Positions 35,864 to 47,929 are shown, numbered from the stretch's first letter. The stretch: 64,000 nucleotides of DNA from Cynocephalus volans (GCF_027409185.1 NC_084472.1:86506427-86570426); one strand, 5' to 3'. The notes: generated by a model from the sequence alone, not told the origin. Numbers and translations: made by a program.

Positions 35864-36279
35864 TGATGTAGATTAGATCTCCTCTCTAGCCCCCAACCTC
35901 AATGAAGTTTAATCCTCACTGTAACTGTTGAGAGTGGGAAATCCTATTATTGTAATTGAAAGGTGGGGCCTTGAAGAGGTGATTGGATTGTAGGACCGTG
36001 CAGTAGTGAATGAATTAATAATGGTGGTAAGGGGCATCGTTCTGAGGGCTTTAAAAGGACAGTGCATGAGGAACTGTCTCTCTCGGTTCTCTCTGCTTCC
36101 ACCATCTTATGATATGAGATCCCTGTGTCACTGTCACCACCACCAAGACCCTCACCAGATGCATTCCCTGGACTTTGGACTTCCTAGCCTCTAAAACTGT
36201 AAGGAAACAAATTTTGTTTTCTTTATAAATCACTCAGTTTCAAGTATTTTTTTATAAGCAACAGAAACAGACTTATACA
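35864..36279 (+). mobile_element. MaLR-type solo LTR
   Basis: Starts tgatgtagattagatctcct and ends aacagaaacagacttataca. It carries 'tggggccttgaagaggtgat', 'accagatgcattccctggac' and 'tttggacttcctagcctcta'. Flanking pentamers ataag (35859-35863) and gtaag (36280-36284) agree at 4 of 5 positions. It is the same subfamily as 336-695. Open frames on both strands here are LTR-derived. Confidence 0.88.
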
Positions 36280-36309
36280 GTAAGTATACATGGAAGAGTT
36301 GGATTAAAG

Positions 36310-36500
36310 AAAAAGGATCTGCTAGGCAGACAGTATGGATTCAAATCCCAGTCTACCACCTTAGATAAGTGATGAAACCTGTGCTTTGGTTTTCTCATCT
36401 TGACAGAGGATGCCAATTGTTTTGGGGAAGAAATATATCAATGTGATAAGAACTACACTACTTCCTAGACAGCCATGTATGTATTATCTATTATTATCTT
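36310..36500 (-). mobile_element. MIR SINE (reverse)
   Basis: 'tatggattcaaatcccagtc taccacctta' and 'tgctttggttttctcatctt gacagagga' follow reverse MIR. Confidence 0.7.
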
Positions 36501-36504
36501 TACA

Positions 36505-37135
36505 CTGTACTAGTGGAGAGATGTTGTCTTTTGTTTAACTTTTGAATATTACCTAACAACATATTTTGAACATATCTAAAATGTTTGTTTTAATTAATAA
36601 TATTTTTAGCCATTTCAAATCTTTTGTAATATAATTTTAATCTACATCTTTTTGTTTAGTCTTAGTAAATTTATGTAATATGCCTAAAGATCAAATTATC
36701 AGGCCGCCACATAGCAATCTTATCTCTACACTAAACAATCTAAACTTCTTTAAATTTATTTTCCTTTATAGTAATCACAACGCTTTTTAAAAAAAAGATT
36801 ATTTTTAATGTAATGATTAACCAAAGATGTTCTTTCATGTAACGTATAAATTGTATCCATAATATTTTCAACCTAATAAATACCTGCCAACCTAGAAATT
36901 TATACCCACAGTTTCCAAATGAGCTATACTGTATCTTGCTAGGAGCAATGTATCTTTATCAATATCAAAATACTATGGACAACACTGTCATTATTCCAAG
37001 TCAAATTTTTATCCTGAAGCCCAGATATATATTTTTTCAAATACATGCACTGCTTCAATCCCCAGTAAATATATTTTTAGAGGAAATGAAAGTCAGTTCA
37101 ATAATACCCATGGGCACCTAATACCCTCACACAAT
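36505..37135. other. No recognised element
   Basis: AT-rich, unclassified. Confidence 0.55.
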
Positions 37136-37139
37136 CCTT

Positions 37140-37240
37140 CTGACTCGGTTGAGAGGAGTTGTTGTATGGACATTACCTACCTTAAAGGAATGCTGTGAGG
37201 ATTGGGGAACTATCTGAAAAATGATTTCAGCTTCTTCATA
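37140..37240 (-). mobile_element. MIR fragment (reverse)
   Basis: 'acattacctaccttaaagga atgctgtgaggattgggg' is the reverse 5' part of MIR. Confidence 0.5.
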
Positions 37241-37244
37241 AAAA

Positions 37245-37850
37245 ATGTTATTAATATGAGATGGTATTTTTATTTGAATGAGTAGAAGATTGAAAGAGGA
37301 TTATTTCCTGAAGTGGAAGGGAGGCCGAGTGGTAAAAAAAAATCAAATACTCCACCTTAAATAAGATGGATTACAGTGATATCAAAGGGACACTCAGCTG
37401 GTTCAGACCCAAGTGTTAAGAAAGAGGAAGCAGCCCCTAATCCTCAATCCTGCCAGCTTTGGTTTTTCTGAATAGATTCACTCTCGAGGAGAGTAGGTAG
37501 CAATGGAGAATGTTTGGGGTCAAGACAATCAATAGCTGTTGAGCTAACATAGTTTACCCTCCCCTAAGTTGCTCAAGATGTGATGCATTATAATTTATGT
37601 GAAACTGGGAGGGAAGAGCCCAGTAAACAATATGGTTAAGCTGGATATGTTTAAAGCAAATGTCAGTATACGGGAACCATGAGTCTACACTACCATGTCT
37701 CTGGATATAGGCACACATGAGCACTTGACAAAACCTAGCTGATTTTAGAGCAAATCTAGTCCCTCATCCCCACCACCATCACCAAGTAAAATAAACCAGC
37801 ACTACCTGATGTTTATACTGGATGGTTAAGCATATTATATGAGTAGATTT
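37245..37850. other. No recognised element
   Basis: Unclassified sequence; A-run near 37335-37343. Confidence 0.5.
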
Positions 37851-37851
37851 C

Positions 37852-37922
37852 AACACACACACATTATGTATATGCATATATTATACATACACACACACAC
37901 ACACATATATATACAGAGAGAG
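37852..37922. repeat. Compound (CA)n/(TA)n/(GA)n microsatellite
   Basis: Alternating ca, ta and ga runs are directly visible. They sit at the poly(A)-signal end of the ERVL LTR and replace its last part. Confidence 0.9.
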
Positions 37923-38346
37923 GGATTTATTGTAGAAATTGTCTCACATGATCAAGAAAGCTGAAAAGTCCCATGATATGCCATCTGCAAGCTGGAGAAC
38001 AAGGAAACCGTGGGTGTAATTCAGTTTGAAGTTGGAGGGTGGCATGGGGAGTCCAAAGGTGCAAGAACCGGGGTCTCTGTTGTCCCAGGGCAGAAGAGAT
38101 GAATGTCCCAGCTCAACAAGAGAAAGAGGAATTTGCCCTTTCTCTGCCTTTTTTGCTTTATTCAGAACCTCAGTGGACTGGATGAGGCCTCCCACATTGG
38201 TGAGGGTGGGTCGTCTTTCCTTCTCTACTGATTCAAATGCTAATCTCTCCAGAAGCACCTTCACAGACTCACCCAGAAATAATTTTTACCAGCTGTCTGG
38301 GTATCCCTTGGCCTAGTCAAGTTGACACATAAAATGAATCATCACA
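37915..38346 (-). mobile_element. ERVL LTR (MLT2-like), truncated at its 3' end
   Basis: On the minus strand the start is tgtgatgattcattttatgt then gtcaacttgac. Further marks are 'ggcctcatccagtccactga' and 'cttgatcatgtgagacaatt tctacaataaa'. The terminal 'ggttctgtttctctggagaa'-type end seen in the LTR at 48918 is missing and replaced by a microsatellite. The overlapping 106- and 96-codon frames are on opposite strands of this LTR and are not genes. Confidence 0.85.
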
Positions 38347-38599
38347 GTTGTTTTTTTCTCAGCCATCACTTTCATTGCCAATTCATTGCTTTATTATATT
38401 TAATCATCATGGTTTTTGCTACAAAATATATTATAATTTTTAATATCTTTACTGCAAAAAATACAACAGAATATAGTCATATGGATGATATTTGTTTATA
38501 ATTCATAATTCAAAATCCAGTTTATATTGAAAAATGAGGTAAAACTAATCCAGTTTGCATCAGGTGCAACTATGATATGGCTCTTAGAAAATAATTCAA

Positions 38600-39105
38600 A
38601 ATTCTTGGTGCCTTTGTTGAAAATCAGTTGGCTGTAAGTATGTGGGCTGCTTTCTGTGTTCTCTATTCTGTTCCATTGGACTAAATGTCTATTTTATGCC
38701 AGTACCACAGTACCATGCTGTTTTGGTTAATATAGCTTTGTAATATAATGTGAAGACAGGGAGTGTAATGCCTCCAGCCTGTTTTTTTTTTTTTTTTTCC
38801 GTCAGGATTGCTTTGGTTATTTGGGGTCTTTTATTGTTCCATTTGAATGCTGGGATTATTTTTCCTATTTCTGTAAAGAATGTCATTGGTATTTTGATGG
38901 GGATTGCATTGAATCTATAGATCACTTTGGGTAGTATGGACATTTTCACAATGTTGATTCTTCCAATCCAAGAGTATGGAATGTCTCTCCATCTCTTTGT
39001 GTCCTCTTTAATTTCCTTTAGCAGTGATTTGTAGATCTCATTACAGAGATCTTTCAGCTCCTTTGTTAAATTTATTCCTTGGTATTTTATTGATGTTACT
39101 AGTTA
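38600..39105 (-). mobile_element. L1 ORF2 3'-part fragment
   Basis: Antisense ORF2: 'ttctattctgttccattgga', 'ccatgctgttttggttaata', 'gtaatgcctccagcctg', 'gatggggattgcattgaatc' and 'aatttattccttggtatttt'. A T18 run (about 38781-38798) has expanded inside it. The remaining 86-codon frame (38689-38949) encodes a piece of the ORF2 product. Both ends are truncated, with no tail. Confidence 0.92.
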
Positions 39106-39214
39106 ATAGTAGCTGAACTCCCAAAACCTTTAGGCAAAGATGAGAACTGTAAAACCTTCAGAGAAATCTGAACTTCCTAAAATTGAATGAAAGAAGTACT
39201 ACAGGTAATGTGTA

Positions 39215-39310
39215 GAGTAGAAAGCTTGGTCTCTGGAGCAGGTTCAGAGCTGGCTGTGTGATGTCAGGCAACTCACTTAAGGGAAGGAAAAACATGCAAA
39301 CATAAGTATA
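39215..39310 (-). mobile_element. MIR fragment (reverse)
   Basis: 'gcttggtctctggagcaggt tcagagctggctgtgtgatg tcaggcaactcact' is reverse MIR. Confidence 0.6.
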
Positions 39311-39314
39311 ACAT

Positions 39315-41120
39315 CTAGAGGGCACATTATCAGAAAAAAATAGGTAATGTTCACAGTATGAAAAAGCCTATATTTTAAAAAGACAGGTTTCAAACCTAAT
39401 GTTCTACTTAGTATCCTCATTGCTTCTCACTATACCATTGTGCCAGATGGCAGATAGTCAGGAAAACACAAGCCATGCCATGAGACTCCATAGAGAGCTG
39501 GTGCAAAGATGTTACAAGAGCTGAAGGTCCGAACAGGAGCACTGAGGCAAGCCAGAGATTAGTAATGGAAGAAAGCTACCTTCGTACCCAAGGCCTGAGG
39601 GGCAAAGGGAGGATGTGGGTGTCACCCCAAGCTCAGAAACAAGGACCGTAGTAAGGGAGGTTATATAATCACTGCTGAGACACACCAGAAGCAGAACAGA
39701 GGGAGAGGTGTCTCCCTGCATCCCACCCTCTAGTCTCCTGCTAGTGCCTCTCACTGACTGAAACTACCCAGAAGCCAGGTGACTGACTAGGGAGCCTAGA
39801 AAATGTAGTTTGCAGGAAATCAGCCACCGATATATGGGGAAGGCAGTCATGTGCCTATTTTAGGAAAACTAAAAAACAATAAAAGAAAGAGTTTACTATC
39901 TTAAAGTGTTTTTTGCCTATTAAAAAAAAATAGTATAGATCTGAGAAATGTAGATTTAGAGAGTGGAATTCCATTTAGCAATTACTTAGATTGAATTTTA
40001 TCATGGCTCAAATTAATCTTTTCTGTGGGGAGGGGAACATTTCTACATATAATTAATTTGTCATTATACAATTTGCTAAGTGCTATTCTTACACGTGAAT
40101 TCACAATTAAATAAAGTATTTTCAATGTTTCTTGTTTAGAGTTTGAATCCCCAAATCCCTACTTAAGAGTCTTGAAAATTCTCTTGACCCAAAACTTAAT
40201 TTTTAGGGATGGAGAACAAAAAGCAGAAATGAAGCATCTTTCAAATGTTCTTACTTGTCCTTATTCACAATTTATCTAAGTAAAATCAACCAAAAGAACA
40301 CAAACAAAAATAAAACTATAAATTGAAGGAGAGGTGTTAAAATACTCTTTTCTTCTGGTTGTTGACGGGAAGCGTGGAGAGCGGTCAGCTGCAGTGACTG
40401 TTCAGGTTTTTAAAGCTCCCCTAGTGCATCCGATGCACTAGCCTGCTTCTGCTCTTGTCTCCACATGAGCTGGGTGTCTTATTCATCTTCTTCCTGCAAG
40501 GCCTCTCAGTCCATTTTCACTGTGAACTTGGTCGCCTATCTTAACAAATGCTTTTACTTATTATTACGGATCATTTGCTCTCTGGTCACTATTTCAGCAC
40601 CACCCTCCCAATAGTTCATGCCCTTCTTTGTAGACACACTATATAGAGAAAGAGTTTATGCCATATAGAGAAAAGAACTAATACAAATAAATGTTTGCTT
40701 GTAAGTTTCACATGAAAATAATCTACACATAAAAATGTTCCATGGAAGTTCTGAACTGGAGATGCAGAAAAATAAAATCACTGGAGTTAGAGATGGCTAG
40801 TTAAGGGCTTCTGCTACAAATTAGTACATCTTAAAATACAAGGAGTGCACACACTCACATGCTGTTATATATATATATATGTATGTGTATGCATATAAGG
40901 CATCAGGAATTTGAGATGGGAATAGGGAAGTTAGGTGAAAAAAAAAAAAGAAAGAATAAAATCTGGAGTTTGATTTGAGTAAAATACATTTGGAAAATAG
41001 TGTAAATTTAAAAACAGAAAATGCTCTTGAGCAAGTCCTTTAGAAAGAGAGTGTTTCAGATGTTATAAAATAAATAGATTAAGTTGACCTGATCCTGGTT
41101 CTCAGATAACTTAAACTAAT
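39315..41120. other. About 1.8 kb without a recognised transposon; palindrome
   Basis: Contains the palindrome at 40421-40441, an (AT)n tract at about 40865-40880 and an A12 run near 40940. An 80-codon minus frame at 39512-39754 has no recognisable domain. The block 40360-40620 has more GC than its surroundings. Confidence 0.45.
40421..40441. repeat. 21-bp palindrome (9-bp arms, 3-base centre)
   Basis: ctagtgcat and atgcactag are perfect reverse complements separated by ccg. The stem is too short for a typical microRNA hairpin. Confidence 0.9.
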
Positions 41121-41124
41121 AGCT

Positions 41125-41395
41125 ACACTTTAAAAAATACTGATGTCTGGCTACAAACCCAAAGAGTCTGATTTAACTGTCCTGAGGTGCAGCCTGGACA
41201 CCAATACTTTTAAAATGATCCCAGATAAATCAAATAGGCAGGCAAGAATAATAACCAGGATTGGTACAAACCTGTCCTTCTCAAATTTCAATGTGAATAC
41301 AATGCACTTGGGAATCTATCTGGGATGATGCCTGAGTATTTTTAACAAGGTCCCAAGAGATGCTGATGGTCTGTAGATCACGCTTTGAGTAGTAA
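41125..41395 (+). mobile_element. MER5-like hAT MITEs, one or two copies
   Basis: 41125-41215 ('agagtctgatttaactgtcc tgaggtgcagcctgg') and 41265-41395 ('ctcaaatttcaatgtgaata', 'acaaggtcccaagagatgct gatggtctgtagatcacgct ttgagtagtaa') both follow MER5. The order suggests two copies or one with an insertion. Confidence 0.75.
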
Positions 41396-41399
41396 AGAT

Positions 41400-43495
41400 A
41401 CAGATAATAGTTTAGAGGGTGGCTATCTCTTGTAGAGAAAAACTGTTCAGTTGAGTTAGTCTTCATCTTCAATAAAGGACTCTTACCTGGACTCCAGCCT
41501 CTCTCTCTTCTAGAAAGATCAGAGCTATCCCTGACGGAACTAGCTGTCCTATGTTGGGTCTCCATCAGAAAGGCCTAGAAATAATAAATGATTTGCACAC
41601 CTTTGGATAGTGTCTGTTGTGGTGAACATTCAGGAAAAAAAATGTTATAACAACTTGCCATAAATCTATTACATTTCTTTCCCCCAAATATCATTTTATA
41701 GATTTTTTAAGCAACACATTCTCACATTTTCCTCCTCAGGTACTTAACACTTAGTATCAAATCAAAATGTATTGTTATACTTTAGATTTTCCCTTTCTTT
41801 AAATTGAAAACATTCTTGTGGCACAAGATCATTAACAAAAGGATGGATTCTAATATACTTCCAATGGAATATTAAAATCAGTCATTTCTTTCATTTCTTA
41901 ATGACTTATGTATTTATTTATGTGCATAAATATAAAAATATGTAAGATGTTAGATAAATGAAATTCTATTTTATTATGGTAAATCATTGATTAAAAGTCC
42001 ATATTATTTTTATAGGAAATCAAAGCAAATCAATGTAGCCAAAATTTTTTCCCACTTCTACTCTTTTTTTCTTTACAATTGAGCAAGTAAGTTGAAAAGT
42101 ACACGTCAGAATTGCCCCCAAACTGTGTTGTAATTCCATTTCAATGTGACAGTACATTTCAGAAGAAACTGTTTCTGAGGTGATCTGGGATAGGTTACAA
42201 TGCTAATCTCACAGCTGTCTCTGTAGCTATCGGTACTCATAAATCATGTGGTCTGTAATAAGAGAAGTAAGTTTGAGAGGTTAGAAATCTTAGGAAAATT
42301 GTGACAGAGGTGATAGATGATATAAAATGACTACATTCTAAAGATGTTAGATAAAAGGGAATGTGTTGCATTTGAGATAAGTGCCTCCTGGATTTTTTTC
42401 TTTTTTTTTTTAGCCAGAGAAATATTATCAATGTAATATATGCCATACTTCAGCAACATTATTTGATACATTTTAAGCATTTTAAGCATATATTAAAGAA
42501 TTTTATATATAATCAAGTTTCAGCTGAGTTTTCAGGAAGTCTTACGGGCCATTCTGAATATTTTGGAGTTTTTGAAGATATCTCATGTTCTCAAGTGTAC
42601 CTTGTGCAGTCATTCAAAGTATTCAATTTCTTTACTAAGTCTGAATTCATTAAATGATCCGAAAAACATTTCAAGTACAGTGTATGAAACAGTAATCCTG
42701 AAAAAATAACCATGGGACTAACCATCTTTTGATTCCTGTGCTGGATTGTAAGGGCATTAGAGCTGGTCACAGTGAGCAAATAAACCTTGAATTTCATGAC
42801 CTAAAAACAAAGAAGCTATGGTCTGTGTAAATGCTTGTAGCAAGAACACTGTTGCGTTATTTCAATTTTTGAAATGGTTAATTTAAGTAGAAAATATTTC
42901 AATTCTTTACATAGTAAGTAACAATTTTAATTCCCTTAATTGCTCAACTTTTTTGAATGTTCCTGTGAAGTGAACTTTTTATTCACACTATTGTCTATTG
43001 AGTTCCTCTGAACAAACTGTGGATATGTTAGGAGAGTAAGTGCAGAACTAGGAACAACTCACTGAAGAATTCATACGATGAACATATTTTTATTTATTCT
43101 CCGCACTTTATTTTAGATATAATAAAGCACTTTTGTATTGCTAATGGTTTAACCAATCTTTATGTTATTTTTAAAGGCTTGAATATGTTGGCAACATTTA
43201 ACAGTGATTGTTTTTAATTCACATCACTGTGCGTTATAAAATCTAAGTCTGTCACACATATGCATAAATGAATAATGTATCTGTGATGCTTAAAACATGT
43301 TGCATTCAGAAGGGCCTTTTCCCATTTTGCTGGAGTCCTTAAAACAATTGTTTTCTATTGCTATTTAAAATACGTAAGCACACTGTCTCTCCACAACAGG
43401 AAACATATGTCAAATTTTATAGCATTTTTATGTTCATGATGTATTTCAGTGTTTGCACTAAGCTAATATGTTCTAATAATTGGCTTTCTTTTTTT
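41400..43495. other. About 2.1 kb without a recognised element
   Basis: AT-rich. A short direct repeat 'cattttaag' lies near 42469-42489. Open frames of 62-94 codons are unrecognised. Confidence 0.5.
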
Positions 43496-43499
43496 TTAC

Positions 43500-44430
43500 T
43501 TTTTAAATAATTTTTTAAAAATTTTAGAACAGACTTAGATTGATGGAAAATTTGCAGATAGTACAGAGAATTCTCATATACCCCATAGCCAATTTTCATA
43601 TTTGTCACGATTAATGCCCAATGTTGAAAAATTATTGTTAACTGTATTTCAAACTTTATTCAGATTTCCCTAGTTTTAACCCAAAGCTCTTTTTCTGTCC
43701 AAGATTCCATTCAGGATACAACATTATATTTAGTTGTCCTGTCTCTTTGGGCTCCTCTTGGCTCTGAGTCTCTCAGACTTTTTTGGTTTTGATGACCCTC
43801 ACAGTTTTGAAGCGTATTAGTCAGGTATTTTGTAGAATGTCCTTCAGTAGGGATTTGTCTGATGTTTTCCTCATGATTAGACTGGGGTTATGCGTCTGGG
43901 AGGAAGATCACAGAGATAAAGTGCCGTCCTCATCACATCGTATCAGTACATACTATCAGCGTGACTTAGCACCATTGATGGTAACCTTGATCATCTGACT
44001 TGAGATAGTGTTTGTCAGGTCTTTTTGACTGTAAAGTTACCCTATTCTCCCTCTTTCCATACTGCTCTCTCTGAAAGAAAATTGCTATGAACAGCCCTCA
44101 CTTAAGGTGTTGGAAGTTATTCCACCTTCCTGAGGGCAGAAAATCTACATAAATTATTTTGAAAAAATTCAGTTCTGTCTGTTTTTCCTCATCTATGTAT
44201 TCATTCATTCATTTATATTAATATGTACTGATGGACATGTATTTTATACTTTGGCCTACAGTCTCATGCTACTTTACTTTGTTGCTCAAATGGTTGTTGC
44301 TTTGGGCTTTGGGTGCTCTTTCAACTGGCTCCTGTGTTCCTTTGACCTACCTTATTGGGCTACCTTTAAGCACAGAATAGAAAAAATGTTTATCAGTGGA
44401 TTTGAGACATTTGGACCTCCAAATTCTCTG
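43500..44430 (-). mobile_element. Old L1 (L1MC/L1ME-type) 3'UTR, long antisense piece
   Basis: Matches the long 3'UTR of L1MC/L1ME elements in order: 'cagatttccctagttttaac', 'ccaagattccattcaggata', 'ttagttgtcctgtctctttg', 'ttttgtagaatgtccttcag', 'catgattagactggggttat', 'catcacatcgtatcag' and 'actttactttgttgctcaaa'. About 0.9 kb. Confidence 0.85.
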
Positions 44431-44469
44431 GACATCTGATTTTTGGAATCTAATTTTTCTAGTGAAGTG

Positions 44470-44660
44470 AATGGTACAGTAAACCACAATTTGATATATA
44501 ACTGTCATATACTAGCTATATGGCCTTGAGTAAATTATTTAACAGCTGTGAGCCTCAGTTTCTTTATTGTTAAGGTGAGAAGACTTTTAGTTTGAATCAC
44601 ATGAAATAGCCAATATTCCATCACGTTTGACCTACAAAGCAATAATTCCACATGGTTCAA
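44470..44660 (-). mobile_element. MIR SINE (reverse)
   Basis: 'actagctatatggccttgag taaattatttaacagctgtg agcctcagtttctttattg' is a clear reverse MIR core. Confidence 0.75.
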
Positions 44661-44664
44661 ACTT

Positions 44665-45315
44665 TGCTGTACATAATTTATGAGAATGTTGTAAGCATGA
44701 AATGAAGTCACACACGTGCAATGTCCTTTTCACAGAACTGTTAATGCCATTTACTTTTTACGTACTCTATCCCTTGGGCCAACCCCAAAATAAACTGCTC
44801 TTAGTTGTTCCAGGCCCAGGAAGAAATAACGAGCTCTAAGGCACTAAAATCCATCTTTACCCCCAAATCTCTAAGTCAATATGAAGGACTGATTTGTAAT
44901 AAATTCTTAGGTATTCAACCTTATTTTTAACTCCCTTCCAAATCCAAATATTTCAAAAATTAAGTCTCATTAATTGATATTGTATCAGATACTGAAAATA
45001 AGTTGATACTAGTTTTCTTAAAAGACCAAAATTTCTCATGCTTAAATTGAAAACAAGCCACTGAAATGATTATATTCATTCAGTATAATGAGATACATTA
45101 GATAAAGTGACCCCAACCCATTATACTGAATGGAGGTTCTTTAAATGCATCAAAGCACCTGGTTGCCCAACTCAAGTGGAACAAGTGAGATTACTTCCCT
45201 GTTTCAAATTAAATGTGTTTTTGCCAGTCTTTCGAACTTTATTTTGTGGCATCAACCAAAAATGTGTTATATTCTTTATAAGATCCTGGGAGAGAAGACT
45301 TTTTGTGCTTGCATA
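44665..45315. other. No recognised element
   Basis: AT-rich sequence between MIR and Tigger1; nothing recognised. Confidence 0.55.
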
Positions 45316-45317
45316 TA

Positions 45318-47713
45318 AAGGCACACCTCGAAGATATTCCAGGTTTTGTTCCAGACCACAGCAATAAAGCGGATATCATAATGAAGCAAGCTACACAAAT
45401 TTTTTCATTTCCCAGTGCATAAAAGTTATGTCTATACTATACTGTAGTCTATTAAGTGCACAATAGTATTATGTCTAAAAAATAATGTACATACCTTAAT
45501 TTAAAAATACTTTATTGCCAAAAAATGCTAACAATCATCTGAGCCTTCAGGGAGTCATAACCTTTTTGCTGGTGGAGAGTCTTCCCTCAGAGTGATGGCT
45601 GCTGACTGATCAGGGTGACGATTGCAGAAGGTTGGCTGTGCCAATGCTTGAAAACAAGACAACAATGAAGTTTGTCACATCTATTAACTCTTTGTTTCTC
45701 TGTAGCCTGTGATGCTGTTTGATAGCATTTTGCTCACAGTAGAACTTCTTTAGAAATTAGAGTCAATCGTCTCAAACCCTGCTGCTGCTTTATCAAATAA
45801 GTTTAAGTAATATCCTAAATCCATTTTTGTCATTTCAGCTATCTTCACAACATCTTCACCAGGAGTGATTCCATCTCAAGAAACCACTTTCTTTGCTCAT
45901 CTGCATTTGTTAAAATTTTATTAAGAGATTGCAGCAATTCAGTCACCTCTTCAAGCTCCACTTCTAAGTCTAGTTCTCTTGCAATTCCCACCACATCTGC
46001 AATTACTTCCTTCACTGAAGTCTTGAACCCTTCAAAGTCATCCATGCAGGTTGGAATCAATTTCTTCCAAATTCTTGTTAATGTCCATATTTTGATCTCC
46101 TCCCATGAATCACAAATGTTCTTAAAAGCATGTAGAATGGTGAATTCTTACCAGAAGGTTTTTAATTTACCTTGCCCAGATTTACTAGAGAAATCACTAT
46201 CTATGGCAGCTATAACCTTATGAAATGTATTTCTTAAGTAATAAGGCTTGAACGTTGAAATGGCTTCTTGATCCATGGGCTGCAGAATGAATATTGCATT
46301 AGCAGGCATGAAAACAATATTCATGTCCCTGTACGTCTCCACCAGAAATCTTGGGTGACCAGGTGCATTATCAATAAGCAGTAATATTTGAAAGGAATTT
46401 TATTTTGTTTTGTTTTGTTTTATTCTGAGCAGTATGTCTCAGCAGTGGAGGCTTGAAATATTCAGTAAACCATGCTGTAAACAGATGTGCTGTCCTTTAG
46501 GCTTTGTTGTTCCATTTGCAGATCACAGACAGGGTAGATTTAGCATAATTTTTAAGGACCCTAAGATTTTCAGAATGGTAAATGAGCACTGCTTCAACTT
46601 AAAGTCACCAGCTGCATTAGCCTCTAGCAAGAGAGTAAACCTGTCCTTTGAAGCTTGAAGCCAGGCACTGACTTCTCCTTTCAAGCTATGAAAATCGTAG
46701 ATGGCATTTTCTTCCAATATAATGCTGTTTCATCTCCATTGGAAATCTGTAGGTTAGTGCAGCTGCCTTCCTCAGTGATCTTACCAGATCTTCTGGATAA
46801 TCTGCCACAGCTTCTGCATCAGAACTTGCTGCTCCATCCTGCACATGTATGTTATAGGGACGGCTTCTTTCCTTAAGCTTCATGAACCAACCTCTGCTAT
46901 CTTCAGACTTTTCATCTGAAGCTTCCTCACCTCTCTCTGCCTTCACAGAATTGAAGAGAGTTAGGGCTTTGCTCTGGATTAGACTTTGGCTTAAGGGAAT
47001 GTTGTGGCTGGTTTGATCTTCTATCCAGACCACTGACACTTTCCCCATATCAGCAATAAGGCTGTTTTGCTTTCTTATCATTTGTGTGTTCACTGGAGTA
47101 GCTCTTTTAATTTCCCTCAAGAACTTCACTTTTACATTCTCAACTTGGCTAACTGTTTGGTACAAGAGGCTCAGCTTTCAGCCTATCTTGGTTTTCAACA
47201 TGCCTTCCTCACTAAGCTTAATCATTTCTAGTTTTTGATTTAAAGTGATAGAGGGTGAGCATCCCTTTCATTTGAACACTTAGAGGCCATTGTAGAGTTA
47301 TTAATTGCCCTGATTTTGATAATGTTGTGTCTCAGAGAATACGGAAGCCCATGGAGAGGGAGAGAGACAGGGGAATGGCTGGTCAGTGGAGCAGTCAGAC
47401 ACACACACATTTACTGATTACGTTTGCCATCTTGTATGGGCATAGTTTGTGGAGCCCCAAAATAATTATAATAGTAACATCAGAGATCACTGATCACAGA
47501 TCAGCATAACAGATATGATAACAAGGAAGAAGTTGGAAATATTGAAAGAGTTACTAAAATGTGACACAGAGACCTGATCTGAACACATGTTTTTAGAAAA
47601 ATGGTGCTGATAGACTTGCTCAGTGGAGTTGCCATAAACCTTCAATTCATAAAAAAAAAAATCACAATACAAGAAGCCCATAAAGCAAAGTGCAATAAAA
47701 TGAGGTATGCCTG
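45318..47713 (-). mobile_element. Tigger1 (Tc1/mariner-pogo) DNA transposon, end to end
   Basis: Both terminal inverted repeats are present: aaggcacacctcgaagatat at 45318 and, inverted, ttatgaggtatgcctg-like sequence ending at 47713. TA target dinucleotides lie at 45316-45317 and 47714-47715. At 2396 bp it is close to the full length of the family. Sequence order matches Tigger1 throughout (for example 'ctgcagaatgaatattgcat' and 'ggtgaccaggtgcattatca'). A (TTTTG)n expansion near 46400-46425 is a local change. It is not mobile because its transposase gene is broken. Confidence 0.97.
45528..47290 (-). pseudogene. Tigger1 transposase (pogo-like, CENP-B related), decayed
   Basis: The transposase would bind the terminal repeats with an N-terminal helix-turn-helix pair (related to CENP-B) and cut with a DDE/D catalytic domain. 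The start codon is at 47288-47290 and the stop at 45528-45530. The span is 1763 bp, not a multiple of three. An indel follows about 10 codons in, and an in-frame TGA at 47178-47180 looks like CpG decay of an arginine codon. Fragments remain open at 47165-46686 (second DNA-binding part), 46717-46523, 46342-46148 (with the MPAN...LQPMDQ catalytic-core block) and 46060-45845 (C-terminal acidic part). The first catalytic Asp (NGDETA) and the [11 protein letters not shown] block can still be read across frames. Confidence 0.95.
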
Positions 47714-47929
47714 TATTTATGACATGAAAATTTGGAGCTCAGACTATAGTTTCTTCCCCTTTCAGTTAATTTCTTTGAAGGCATCAAAACAATACAAAAG
47801 TCATATGATTTATTTTACAACATAAATCAGAATAATTGGTGATTATAAGAAGGAGAAAGACCTATGTATGTACTGTACATCCATGATGTACGTTTTTTCC
47901 TTTGTCTTATTAGGCTGAAATAAATTTTG

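Noticed and set aside
37944..38316. Overlapping 106- and 96-codon frames on opposite strands
   Set aside because: Both lie within an ERVL LTR; no codon structure or domain supports a gene.
38689..38949. 86-codon minus-strand frame as a small gene
   Set aside because: It is a residual piece of L1 ORF2.
40421..40441. Palindrome as a microRNA precursor
   Set aside because: The stem is only 9 bp with a 3-base centre, far shorter than a precursor hairpin.
46686..47165. 159-codon minus-strand open frame as a host gene
   Set aside because: It is a fragment of the Tigger1 transposase between the element's own terminal repeats.
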